Source: Acanthamoeba castellanii str. Neff (lineage: Eukaryota; Discosea; Longamoebia; Acanthamoebidae). From it: a DNA stretch of 64,000 nt. The stretch is taken from NCBI RefSeq assembly GCF_000313135.1, contig NW_004457532.1:734539-798538 (forward strand), in the 5' to 3' direction. Every line of letters starts with the position of its first letter. Position 1 is the first letter of the stretch. The notes beneath the pieces were generated by a model. The model was not told the origin of the DNA, did no database searches, and saw nothing but the letters and a program-made list of their open reading frames with translations. This document shows positions 12,666-22,728 of this stretch, piece after piece. Made by a program: the position numbers and the translations under genes.

Positions 12666-14822
12666 ATGGTCCTCAACCTGCTCGCCCAGGAGGCAGATGA
12701 GGAGGAAGACCTCGACGCCTCCAACGCCCGCGAGACCACCACCTCGCCCGCGCCTCAGTCGCCGTCGCCGCCATCTCCAGCGTCGCGAGTGCTGCGAGAA
12801 CGGAGCGCCGTCGGCACGCCTCCGCAGCAGGCGGCGTCGCCATCAGCGCAGAAGCGACGGAGCCCAGCCACGCCGGCGTCACCTTCGGCCCTGAAGAAGC
12901 GGCGGATGACGATGGAGCAGCAGCAGCAGCAGACGCGATCTCCGCGACCACCAGACACAACACCAGCCCGCAAGGACGATGGCGGCGAGGGCCTGTACGA
13001 GGAGGACGATGGTGGCGGCCTGGCCAGCGGCGTTGTGGCCTACGACGACGACGACGACGACGGATTCGACGGCTTGCCGGCGCAGGAGGAAGGGCAAGAG
13101 AACGAAGAGGAGGAAGAGCGAACGCGAAGCGAAGACTACGATGAAAGCGAAAGCGAAAGAGAAAGAGAAAGAGAGGAAAAAGAACGAAGGGAGGAAGAGG
13201 AGCGGCATGCAGAGAAGGCGAAGAAGGAGAAGAGGAAACGGCACGCAGAAAAGGAGAAAGCGAAGAAAGCGAAAGCGAAGGAGATCAAGAAGAGGAAGAA
13301 AGAAAAAGAAATGGAGATGGAGAAAGAAGAAGAAGAAGAAGTCGAGGAAGGCGAGGAGGAAGAGGAGGAAGCGGAGGAGGTGGAGGTGGAGGGGATGCGG
13401 GAGCAGGAGGCGCAGATCCGAGCGGAGAAGGAGCGGGCCGCGCGGGAAAGCGAGCGGGAGCGGGAGCGGCTGCGCGAGGCGAAGGGCAAGGACAAGGCCA
13501 CCCGCGCGGACGACCACAACGGCGAGCCGACAACAAAGAAGAAACGGAGAACAGGTGCACACGCACACGCACACGCACACGCACACGCACACGCCACCGC
13601 ACACGCACACGCACGCACCACCGCACACGCGCAGCGACGTGAGTGGGTGGCTGACTTGGGAGCTCGGCGCCTGCAGAGCCGGTGGACGACACGACCGAAG
13701 CCGAAAACGGGCACGAGGACGACGCCAAGTGGGTCGATTGGACAGACCTCGGCCTGCCACCGACGGCCAAGGTATTATTTGGCTCCCTCCGTGCGCGACA
13801 CATGACACGCACAACACGCACGACACGCACGACACGCACGGGTGACTGACGTGTGTGTGGTGTTGTGCCCACGCAGGAGTCTGAAATCATAACGCGGGCG
13901 GTCCTGGACGGAATTGTGAGCTTCGAGGGCGAGGTCGACGACGAGCGAAGCCAAGAATTGGCCCGCTTCCACGACGCCGTAGAGAACGCGCTCCAGGAAA
14001 TCGTACGATGCGATGCGATGCATTCATTCTTTTCCCGCCGATCATCCGTGCGACGGACTTCACATTCTAAACTCTCTTCTCTGGCGTGTGCGGCGGTGCG
14101 TGTGTGCGGTGGGTGCGGTGGTGTGTGTAGGTCGATGCGACTTCGACGTACTATGCCCTGAAGCAAGCCGAGTCGAAGAGCCGTGCAAGGGTGCTCAAGA
14201 AGCGCAGGGAGCTCCTCAAAATCCAACGCGAACGAGCCGTCGTACGCTCTCCTTGCTCACATCGGTTTGTGAGTGCAGCGCGCGCGGTGACATTCGTCTC
14301 ACACACGACACGCAACACGACACACAACACACGACGCACGCAGTTGGGCGAGCAGATGCGGGTGCTCGAGGAGCAGAACGCAAAGGCCCGGGACGAGACT
14401 TCGGACGTGGCCTCACTCGACCAATACCTGAGCCAGCTGCGCGGCCTTCGACAATCCGTCGCTAAGTTGCCGCCGCCAAGCCAAGAAGTGGTTTGCACTC
14501 CTCACACGACACACACACACACACACACAACACGCACCATCGCACACGCAGCCTGCGCCTCAAAGGGCAAGGGCACACACAGCACACAGCACACGCAACA
14601 CGACACGCATTGATGTTATTGCACGGGCAGTCAAGCGACGCGGCGAGTCTCGGAGCGTTGGCAACGGGCCTGGGCGTGGGCGGCACGGCGGGCAGTCTAC
14701 GGACCGTGCGGGAGGTCAACGCCGACCTGGAGGCGTGCCTCAAGATGATCGACCACCTCGCCGCCCGACAACCAACCACCACTTCTTCCTCCACACGCAG
14801 GAAGAAGAACAAAGGAACATAA
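12666..14822 (+). CDS. Charged nuclear coiled-coil protein, CENP-U-like C-terminus
   Basis: Exon 1 (12666 to about 13553) encodes an Ser/Pro-rich start, Asp tracts and a long Lys/Glu/Arg helix ending in TTKKKRRT. A CACACG-rich intron follows, then short exons: AKWVDWTDLGLPPTAK; ESEIITRAVLDGIVSFEG; a block with LKKRRELLKIQRERAV; LGEQMRVLEEQNAKARDE; and a last exon from about 14630 with TVREVNADLEACLKMIDHL. The order of a short helix, a KKR-x-x-LL-x-x-Q coiled coil, a long heptad helix and a small C-terminal leucine-rich helix resembles the kinetochore protein CENP-U (Ame1 in yeast). This is recognition of overall pattern, not strong identity. Other nuclear coiled-coil proteins remain possible. 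Confidence 0.45.
13551..13636. repeat. CACACG hexamer repeat in an intron
   Basis: Imperfect tandem copies of ACACGC and ACGCAC lie just 3' of the donor of the large first exon of the CENP-U-like gene. They create spurious ORFs rich in His and Ala, or in Val and Cys. Confidence 0.8.
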
Positions 14823-15062
14823 CATGCATGTTGCAATCAATATATTGACGTGCAACAAGATGCAACTTATATGGAATGTGATTGGTTTATTTACAATGTG
14901 ACCCACCCCGCATTGTGGCGGGCCACATCCACCACCGGACCACTAAGAGCCCAGGCAGTCTACGTGCATTAATGGTATATATATGTTCATGGTATGTTGT
15001 TGGTGTGTAGTGCTGTGGTACCGTCTTCTTCATCATCGTCTCGCTCACCTTCTGCTTCTTCT

Positions 15063-16322
15063 TCAGGCCTGGCCGACCTCGACGTCGTCGTGCAGCCAGA
15101 AGTAGGTCTGGGCGTACATGGAGGTCTCCTCCTCGGTGGGCAGCAGGTGCGGCGGGTTGTTGTAGATGAGACGCTTGCGCTCCTCCTCCCTGTCGGCAAA
15201 GCGGTGGCCGCTCTTGCGCGACTCCTTGACCAGGAACGCGGCGATGTGGTGCATTGCGACGATGGCCTCGGGCGAGTGGTCGATCTCTTCCTCCTCGGTC
15301 CACTCCCAGCCGTTGCGCTCGGGGTGGAACTGGCCGGCCCAGAAGGGGTACTTCTTGCCCTCCATGCTGGTCACGAAGACCTTGCCCTCGGCGTCTTCGT
15401 TGGTGGCCAGCACCTCGAACATCGAGCCCAGCGCTTGGTGCTCTACTCGCCAACATAATTCAAATAGTTGAGTTTATATGCGCATTTTCATCGGTGAAAT
15501 GAGGAATTTGAAGAATGGACGTAGGAAGAGCTGAGAGCGGTACCTTCAAATGTCTCGGGCGTGATGCAGTAGTTGTGCATGTGCTCACCGCACGGGGTCT
15601 CGGCCAGGGTCCTGTAGACGTGTTGCGGCAGCGAGCCGAACAGGCGACTACTCTTGGCCTTGTGGGTGAACTCGAGCGGTTTCGAGACGCCCACGCACCC
15701 CTTGACGCGCTGCTTGAGGGTGAAGTTGTTGGCAGCCAGCTGGCACATCAGCTGGAAGCCCTGGCACGTTCCATAGATGGGGAAGTGGTCTCCGGCGTCG
15801 TTGGCCTCCTTCGCCCACCGGAACAGCAGCTTCGCCGTGTGGCCGTACGGCGTATTCCTGTGCGACACCAGACCAGATGTGAGTCACATTACACACATTA
15901 CCCCCACCTCACCACACCACAGGCAGTAAAGAGAGAACGTACGAGATGTCGGTGATCTCGCCGCCGGTGAACAGCACGCCGTTGATGCTCTCGAACAGAT
16001 GTCGCAGCTCTTGCTCTTCTGTGTCGTAGCTGGTCGCGAAGTCAAGAGTTTGTTATGTCAGTTTGCAGTTTATGCGAAATCGCACGCGTGTGCGGTGTGT
16101 GTGTGGTGTGTGTGCGACGTACTGGATGGGGATGACTCGCGCGCCGCCCGATTCGAGCCAGCGCACGAAGGAGGCCGGGACGTACTCCCGATATCGCTCC
16201 TCGAAGTCGACGAGGCGCTCTTCGCTGTCGGTGGGCTGGGTGAGGACGCCCCACACGGGTCTCGTGGTCTTGGTGGTGCGGGGACTCGTGACGTTGATCT
16301 TGATCGTACTACTGGTACTCAT
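15063..16322 (-). CDS. GGH: Gamma-glutamyl hydrolase (peptidase C26)
   Basis: The start at 16322 reads MSTSSTIKINVTSP. Exons join cleanly at GTACG donors to give, in order: PVWGVLTQPTDS, the strand RWLESGGARVIPIHYD, LFESINGVLFTGGEITDIS, the nucleophile elbow FPIYGTCQGFQLM (Cys in GTCQG), CGEHMHNYCITPETFEG, and the catalytic-His motif FWAGQFHPERNGWEW. These are the landmarks of the class I glutamine amidotransferase fold used by gamma-glutamyl hydrolases, which trim polyglutamate from folates in lysosomes or outside the cell. An obvious signal peptide is missing at this start, so either the location is atypical or a 5' exon is unseen. It is convergent with the CENP-U-like gene. Confidence 0.9.
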
Positions 16323-17350
16323 TTCTGCAGAACATAACAAAAATAAATTAATTAATTAAATGTCCAAAACAAAATCAATCCCACAGAAGAAAATTAAAAA
16401 AATAATTTAGAAAAAGCAAAATAGGCAAATTTAGCATAAAAAGGAAAATGAAGGTTGCTTCTGTGGAAACAACGATGTGCCGCGGGGCGTGTGGCTGGCG
16501 TAGACTGCGCCGTCCCCCTCAAACCGAACCGAACCTAACCATGGCCTGACCATGGGTGCGACCCAGGAGGTACCTTGCGCCGGTGGTGGTGGTGGAGAGG
16601 GGGATTGTAGCACAACTGCTTCGTCATCGAGTCACAAGTCCCTGTGGGCGATTGCGCCCCAAGCCGACGGAGGGGGAGGGAGGCAAGAGGGGTGAAGGCC
16701 GCAACAGTTCGAGATGCAAAAAAACAGATTTGATGCAGGAATGGAAGAAGATGAAGAATGATGAAGTCTGGAGGGAGGAGAAGATGTTCAGGTACCTGAC
16801 TTGTGTGACTTGTTACGGGTACTTGAGGCTTGTGGGGTTGATGGTTGTGAAGGTATGGTTGTGTTTGTTGAAGAACAAAGAAGGCGGAAGGTGTTGCTTG
16901 AGTAGTGACAGCTGCTGTGTTAGGCCTGGGTTTGGGATATGGGTATGGTCCTTGTGGCGTTCGGCACTAAAATACTCAGAAAATAGAAACGTCGACCGCT
17001 GGCGGCGACACTTGTCAGCCCCAAATCTCCCCCCCACCGGCATCTGGCCAGTTCTCGGTGTGGACGCTCTCAGTTACTGGCACCTCGATTTCCATCGAAA
17101 TCGTCCGGCTCCCGTGTCGACAATCCGGGTGCTGGCAATTCGGCAGAAATTCAGCGGCTTCCAGCTTGTCCATTTCCTGCAGGGCTTCCGCCAGCCTTCT
17201 TTCGCGGCTGAGGGGGTGGGGGCCATGAGGACGAGCTCCACATCATCACCACATCGTGTGGCCTCTGGCTTACAACCTCCTCCTGCATCCACAGACTCAT
17301 CCACCACAGCACAACAAGACACGCCCAACAACAAGAACGACACAACCACG
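16323..17350. other. Intergenic region of about 1 kb without a supported gene
   Basis: The + strand frame is open across most of this stretch, but its composition (mixed, with runs of basic and hydrophobic residues and no motif) does not look coding until about 17220. There are AT-rich runs at 16330-16440. It presumably holds the 5' regions of the two divergent neighbours. Confidence 0.5.
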
Positions 17351-17839
17351 ATGGAGTTTCTGCAAGGGAAAGAGTTGGCAGGCGTAGGGAGGCTCTGCCT
17401 CTGCATGGTTTGGGTGTGCCTCTTCGCCCAGCTGCTCCCACCGTGGACCCCGGCGCCTCCCACCACATCATCATCGTCTTCGCCACCAGCGCACCAGCCA
17501 TCCAACAACTGGCCACTCATGCAGTATTCCGCTACATCGTCACCTTCGTCGGCGTACCAACGTCACCAAACTCACCTTCGTGCGAGTAGCCACGAACCAT
17601 CGGCTGCGGCGGAGGACCCACCGACGCGAGCATACGCGCGCGAGCACTGGGTGCTGGCCGAGGTGGGGCGGACATACAAGAACGCGGTGTACATGTCCCG
17701 GGAAGCGGAGGCGAGGGACGAGAACGCCTTCATCACCGCCACCCTGGCCCTCGGGTCGCACTACCTCCTCATCGGCCTCTCGCTCTGGCTCCTGCTGGCG
17801 CCCGAGAAGGAACGGTCGGCACTGGCCGACGGCCTCTGA
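17351..17839 (+). CDS. Small hypothetical protein with two hydrophobic segments
   Basis: This single-exon frame gives 162 residues from MEFLQGKELAG. A signal-like hydrophobic stretch (LCLCMVWVCLFAQLL) comes first, then a Ser/Pro/Thr-rich spacer. A more conserved-looking part follows (REHWVLAEVGRTYKNAVYMS) and ends in a second hydrophobic helix (ALGSHYLLIGLSLWLLLAPE). The frame is open well upstream, so the true start could be earlier. I cannot name a family. A small secreted-then-anchored or two-span membrane protein fits. Confidence 0.5.
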   Translation: MEFLQGKELAGVGRLCLCMVWVCLFAQLLPPWTPAPPTTSSSSSPPAHQPSNNWPLMQYSATSSPSSAYQRHQTHLRASSHEPSAAAEDPPTRAYAREHWVLAEVGRTYKNAVYMSREAEARDENAFITATLALGSHYLLIGLSLWLLLAPEKERSALADGL

Positions 17840-18064
17840 TCCGGCCTTATGTCTTTTCTCCGCATGATCATAGTTTCTTGTAGGTAGGTATGGCTGCTCG
17901 CCTTTCACCCGGATCGGGTGGTGGCGCGCACCATTCCGTAATATTTGGTTTTTCAAATTCGTTTGCAAGCTACGAAACAAACAGTTTGTGTTACCATTTT
18001 CTTTTTCGTAGCCTCAATTTCTTGCCTTTTTCCTCTTTCGGTTGGATTGAATTGATTGAAGAAG

Positions 18065-19262
18065 ATGAGGAAGGCGTGGAGCGGTGTGCGACAGCAACTG
18101 GCGGTGCCGCCGTGCGCGGTGGTGGGGCCATCGACGACGGGGATGAGCCGCCAATTCGTGCGGGGAATTACGCATTCGCAGCACGAGCGGGCCTACCTGC
18201 AACGGCTGCGACAGATGGAGGCCGAAGCCGCGGCGGGCAAGACATGGCGCCTCGTTGGCGGTATCGCCGTACAGAGATTGCCCCTCATCATCCCCACGCC
18301 CGATCCCATCGAGGACCAATACGAGCAGTTCCGATTCGATAGGGACAATTATTTCTCCATTAATGTAGAGCGCAATCTCGAATTGATGGAGGAGGATCGT
18401 CGGAAGGGCTCCAAGATCTCCAAGACGCAGAAGAAGAAGAAGGAGAAGAAGGAGGGCGTTTCGGATGCTGGTCCTGCAGGCGGTAAGCAGAAGGGCGGCG
18501 AGCAGGATGAAGCCGACTCGCTCTACCAGAAGGCGGAGGAGACCGCGTACAGAGAGGAGACGCTGGAGGATGTGCGGGCCAAGATGGAACGCCTGTCTCC
18601 GCGAATCACGGCGGCCGATCTGGCGAACGATCGCAAATCGTTGAACCGCGCCCTCGCCTCGCGTCTCTACCTCATCGTGCAGAAGCCAAGGACCGAGCAT
18701 GCCTGGCAATTCCCGCAGGGCGGGCGCGAGTCTGGCGAGACCATGCGTCAGGTACGCGCCACTTATTTCATCACTTATTTAATTGGCATTTTAATCAGAG
18801 CGAGTGCGAGTGAATTCCTGTGAATCAAAATCGAATGCTAATCTTCCGTTCGCACAGTGCTGCGAGAGGGAGCTGCGAGAGGAGATTGGCACGAAGGTGA
18901 AGGTCCACTTCTGGAGTAACGCTCCTGCTGGCTGCTACTCCTACCCCTATCCCGACAACTACTCCCACAACGACGGCCACCATGGCTCCAAGGTGCACAC
19001 TTGTTCTTTCTCTTTCTCTTCCTCTCGAGTTCTTATCTCTCGTGTCTCTTACAAGAGTAGAAGTAATAATGCTTTCTTTTATCTTCTACTTCTTGTTGTT
19101 GTTTGCGTCCAGGTGTTCTTCTACCACGCCGAGTACGTGAGTGGCGAGCCCCACCCGGACAACAAGGAGGTGGTGGACTTCGCGTGGGTGACGCGCGACG
19201 AGCTGCAGGAGTACTTCGACCCTCAGCTCTTCAAGTTCGTCCGCGACATGCTCCCCGCCTAG
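18065..19262 (+). CDS. MRPL46: Mitochondrial large ribosomal subunit protein mL46 (Nudix fold)
   Basis: Three exons (18065-18751, 18858-18992, 19113-19262) join in phase 0 and give 323 residues. The N-terminus is basic and low in acidic residues (MRKAWSGVRQQLAVPP), like a mitochondrial presequence. It is followed by WRLVGGIAVQRLPLIIP, typical of mL46. A Lys/Glu-rich insert sits in the middle. The C-terminal half is Nudix-like: LYLIVQKPRTEHAWQFPQGG, then RESGETMRQ joined across intron 1 to CCERELREEIGTKVKVHF. In mL46 this fold is structural, not enzymatic. The first intron uses a GTACGC donor. The protein would act in the mitochondrial ribosome. Confidence 0.85.
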
Positions 19263-19507
19263 ATGCGTGTCACCTTCTACCTTCTACCTTCTTCTTCTTG
19301 TTCGTTCTTCTTCTCTTTCCACTTTCTCAAACAATAACAGCCATCATAGTTATAGTTATCAAGACCCTCCTCACACTCCATCACATCATCAGGCTTATGC
19401 TAATACTCCGCTATATTCGGAGCTATATATGTTCAGTGTATGTATGTACATCGTGCGTTGTGGTGTGGTGGAAACAAATGTAAATGGTGGAACGACTGAC
19501 GCCTCGT

Positions 19508-20659
19508 CTAGACGAAGACCGAGTTCAACCATGAGTCGGCCGCGGCCAGCGATGATGTTTCCACCACTCCCGCGCACGAAGGCGGCTGCTCGGTCGAAAG
19601 TTCGTCGCTCAGCTCCTCCTCGCAAGCGAGCCGACACGTCGGCATCGCTGGCGCGACCGGCGGCACGCTCAGTAACGAGAGGGAAGACAGCCACGACGTC
19701 GAGTCGTCCGTCACCTCGTCGCACAGCGACCAGAAGGCATCGTCGCAGGGGGTCGTGGTGGTCGGGTCGAGGCTCATCATCGACGACGCCGACGAACTCT
19801 CTACAACGAAGGCCCACGGGAGGAAGAGCGTGGCCTGCTCGCCGACGTAGCCGCCGTCCGATTCGTACCTCGCCGTAATCAACCCGAAGTCGCGTTCGAG
19901 GAGATCCAGGCTTGCGGGGGTGGTACCGATGGTCTCCCCGACGTCCAGCTCCTCGCCGTCGTCCTGTCCGCGGTTGTCGTCGACCATGCAGCAGTCCGAG
20001 GAGGCGTAGACCGCGTGGTCGTCGCCGGCCTCCCACAGGCGGCCTGATCCCTCGTCGGCGCTCGTGCTGGCCTCGAAGTGGTCGTCGTAGTCGTTCCCCT
20101 CGTGGTGTTCGTCGCCGCTGCTCATCGAGGCTTCGTCGTCGTGGTCGTTCTCGGGTAGCGGCTTCGTCTCTTGAAACTCGTCGAAGGCGGCGCTCTCGCT
20201 GTCTTCGTCGTCCGCGTAGGGCGTCTCGGACTCAAGCTGCTGCGACCAGCCTTCGTCTTCTGAGTAGTCTTCGTGAGGGGCTTCGGTACCGCTGCTGCTG
20301 CTTGTCGCGGCCGTCTCGTGGTCGTCGTCGGCTGTGGTGACGCGACACCTCTTCTTGTCGCGCGCCGTACCTTCGTCGTCGTCCGAGTAGTCAGGCAGAA
20401 TGGAGTAGAGCAAGTCGGTGAGCGAAACAAGCTCGGTCAACACCTCGACGACCTTGCACTCCTGCTCCTCGTCGCTCGGGGGCACCTGCTTCTTGCTGCC
20501 CCGGCAGCGTCGCGCTAGTCGTCGCTTGGGTGTCGTAGTGGCCACGTATTCATCTTCCTCCTCCTTCACCTCCTTGTTATTCTTTCGCCAGCCGCCGACC
20601 GCTTCCGATGCCGCCACAAACGCGCCCCGCCTCTTCCTTCCGTTCACCATCTTTGACAT
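19508..20659 (-). CDS. Hypothetical acidic, Asp/Ser/Thr-rich protein, single exon
   Basis: An uninterrupted frame of 383 residues starts MSKMVNGRKRRGAF and ends SLAAADSWLNSVFV. The first 65 residues are basic, with RKRR and PKRRLARRCRGSKK stretches that could serve as nuclear localisation signals. The rest is strongly acidic and rich in Ser, with short hydrophobic islands (ELVSLTDLLYSILPDY, LLERDFGLITARYES). The pattern of a basic head and disordered acidic body with small hydrophobic motifs suggests a nuclear regulatory protein, but no domain is recognisable. It is convergent with mL46. Confidence 0.6.
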   Translation of the reverse strand: MSKMVNGRKRRGAFVAASEAVGGWRKNNKEVKEEEDEYVATTTPKRRLARRCRGSKKQVPPSDEEQECKVVEVLTELVSLTDLLYSILPDYSDDDEGTARDKKRCRVTTADDDHETAATSSSSGTEAPHEDYSEDEGWSQQLESETPYADDEDSESAAFDEFQETKPLPENDHDDEASMSSGDEHHEGNDYDDHFEASTSADEGSGRLWEAGDDHAVYASSDCCMVDDNRGQDDGEELDVGETIGTTPASLDLLERDFGLITARYESDGGYVGEQATLFLPWAFVVESSSASSMMSLDPTTTTPCDDAFWSLCDEVTDDSTSWLSSLSLLSVPPVAPAMPTCRLACEEELSDELSTEQPPSCAGVVETSSLAAADSWLNSVFV

Positions 20660-21270
20660 CTTGTAGCGATAGAAACGTAGGCGTTGAAGCTAAGTAACTT
20701 CAAGCTGACTTGTAAGTAGAACCTCGCGTCGAGGAGATGGTGCCGGTGCGGGGCTTGTTGTCGGAGGTGTGTATGTTGCTGGTCTGGTTTGAAAAGAAAG
20801 ACAAGAGCGAACGTAGGCCGAACATAAGGGGCAAGGCAGGCAAACCTCTTTCCTTTTTGGTGTCGTCTTTTCGCTGACCAGCTCCTGGTTGGTCCCGCGG
20901 AGTTTGACCAGCCAATGGGCGCAAGTGCCAAGCGGGTGCCCCTTGGTACACAACGACCACACCGTTCAAAAAGGGGGCCCTGAGCGGTTACCATCCCCTG
21001 ACACTCTGCAGGGCAAGGCCCGTTTCTGGCCATGATCACCAGAACTGGCTTTCCGCTGGGTGGAACCCACTTGAACAAGTTCTTGCCGCAGCGCGGAGTG
21101 GCCACATCCCAGACACATACCCCAGAACAGGCATAGCAAAAGAGGTCGGCCCCTCATGGTGTGACATGTCGGTTGGTGTGGTGGCCGAGGAGGGACTGAA
21201 GGGGGGGACAAGGTTTGTTTGTGTAAATGAATAACACGAGAGGTTGTTATTGTGTGTGGGGGCTACGCTG
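20660..21270. other. Intergenic region, no supported gene
   Basis: The region holds the 5' flank of the acidic protein gene and the 3' flank of the TPR gene. A 153-residue minus-strand frame (20644-21105) overlaps the start of the acidic gene and lacks domain-like composition, so I did not call it. Confidence 0.5.
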
Positions 21271-22309
21271 CTACTGTTGGGCGGAGGAGGTTGCTGGGGG
21301 CTTCTCCTCTTCGGCGCTCATACGATCAAAGAGTCCCGCGAGGGCCTTCTTCTGCTTGTCGCTCTGCGCCTTCTCGAACTGCTTCAGTCGCCTGGGCACA
21401 ACAACAACTACGCGGTGAGCACCTCACAGCGCACCCTTCGGTCGTTGCGACAGAACAAGCGTGGCCGTCAGGAAGGAGAGCGAAAAGAAAACCTGATCTC
21501 CAGTTGGATGGCCTTGTCGCTGGGGTCCAGCTGAGCAGCTTTGTTAAGGTCCACAGCCGCCTTGTCCGAATCACGCAGCTTGAGGTACGCTACGTTGCCG
21601 ACGCAGCACACGACATACGCAGTTAGGGCGATGTAGAGATGGCGGCCAGCAATGGGGTGATGTGTACCCTGGCCTCGCCTGAAGAGCGCCTTGACGCTGC
21701 TGGGCTCCAGTTGGAGGGCCTTGTTGCAGTCGTCGATGACTCGATCGAACTTGTCCTGCTTGAAGTGGCACAGGGCCATGTTCAGGTGCAGCGCCAGGCT
21801 GATGGCCTTGATCTCGCTCGTCTGTCCCGACGACAGCGCCTCCTGCCTGCACCACGTGCACCAATACGTCAACAACAAATGTGCACACGCACACGCACAC
21901 GCACACGCACCACCGCACACGCACACGCACACGCACCACCGCACACGCACACGCACACGCACACGCACACGGGTACCCGCTGTTCTTGCGCATCATGGCA
22001 AACTTGCCGCCGCTACCGTCATCGCCCAGGCCCTTCACGTAGAGCCACGCCTGCACATAAAAACACTCGAATTAGATTTGCATGTGTAAAGCAACAAATT
22101 CGTAGAGTTGTGCACTGACCTTGTGGTAGGCGAGGAGGGCCTTGCCATAGTCTTGCTGCTTGACGAAGCTGTTGCCCTCCTCCTTCAGCTGTTGCGCCGT
22201 GGCGATCTTGTCCTCGTTTGTCTGCGCATAAATTAAATAATAAATCAACAATCAATAAATAATAACAAAAACCTAAAACGACAACACAACTGACCTTGCC
22301 GCTCGACAT
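21271..22309 (-). CDS. TPR co-chaperone-like protein
   Basis: Exon 1 (22309-22295) encodes only MSSGK. Exon 2 (22221-22120) gives TNEDKIATAQQLKEEGNS and FVKQQDYGKALLAYHK. Exon 3 (22050-21977) carries AWLYVKGLGDDGSGGKFAMM. Exon 4, from 21846, gives ALHLNMALCHFKQDKFDRVI, and ALQLEPSSVKALFRRGQ. The next exon has VAYLKLRDSDKAAVDLNKAA. The last is RLKQFEKAQSDKQKKALAGL and ends at 21271. These are three TPR units with the carboxylate-clamp pattern (K-x-x-G-N, N-x-x, K-A-x-x-R-R) of FKBP/cyclophilin-type Hsp90 co-chaperones, followed by a basic capping helix. No peptidyl-prolyl isomerase domain is visible. A 5-residue first exon is unusual but splices in phase 0. It is divergent from the actin-bundler gene. 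Confidence 0.8.
21881..21972. repeat. CACACG/ACGCAC hexamer repeat in an intron of the TPR gene
   Basis: Tandem ACGCAC units with two CACCGC interruptions lie between exons 3 and 4 of the TPR gene. They sit directly beside the 5' splice site region. Confidence 0.8.
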
Positions 22310-22728
22310 GCTGGGTGTCTCCTTGATTAAAAAATTGCGAAGATTGAATTATTGCCCTCAACCCAATAATATTGCATTTCTTGGTTTCAGAAAAGTGGTG
22401 AAAATTTTCAAACACTTTTGGCAAAAATTAGTGCCCTGAAACGGGCTTTCTGTTTGTTGTGCTAGGATGCAACACAGAATAAGGTGGTGAGGATTGAGAA
22501 AGGTAAGCACCAGCCGCGAATCACGACAACCAAGTGCTGTGGGAGGACGACGCATACAGGCCACACCCACCTGGCAGGGCATGATTGGCCAAGTGGTTCC
22601 CTCTTGGCGACCTATCCTTGGCAACAGCCTCCCTCCACACGAAAAGGCAGTGCTGCTGCACCTCACTCTACGCTCCACCACTCAACACACACAACCACCC
22701 TCTCTTTCAATCAACAAACACACACAAG

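Noticed and set aside
12879..13835. Long minus-strand frames rich in Leu, Cys and Val opposite the CENP-U-like gene
   Set aside because: They are shadows of the Lys/Glu-rich first exon and the CACACG intron, with no domain-like sequence.
16556..17350. Upstream extension of the 17351-17839 frame to give a 427-residue protein
   Set aside because: The added part has promoter-like and random composition and no motif, so a start at 17351 is more reasonable, though not proven.
20644..21105. A 153-residue minus-strand frame starting MATPRCGKNLFKW
   Set aside because: It overlaps the start of the acidic gene, has no recognisable domain, and has mixed composition without a supporting splice or start context.
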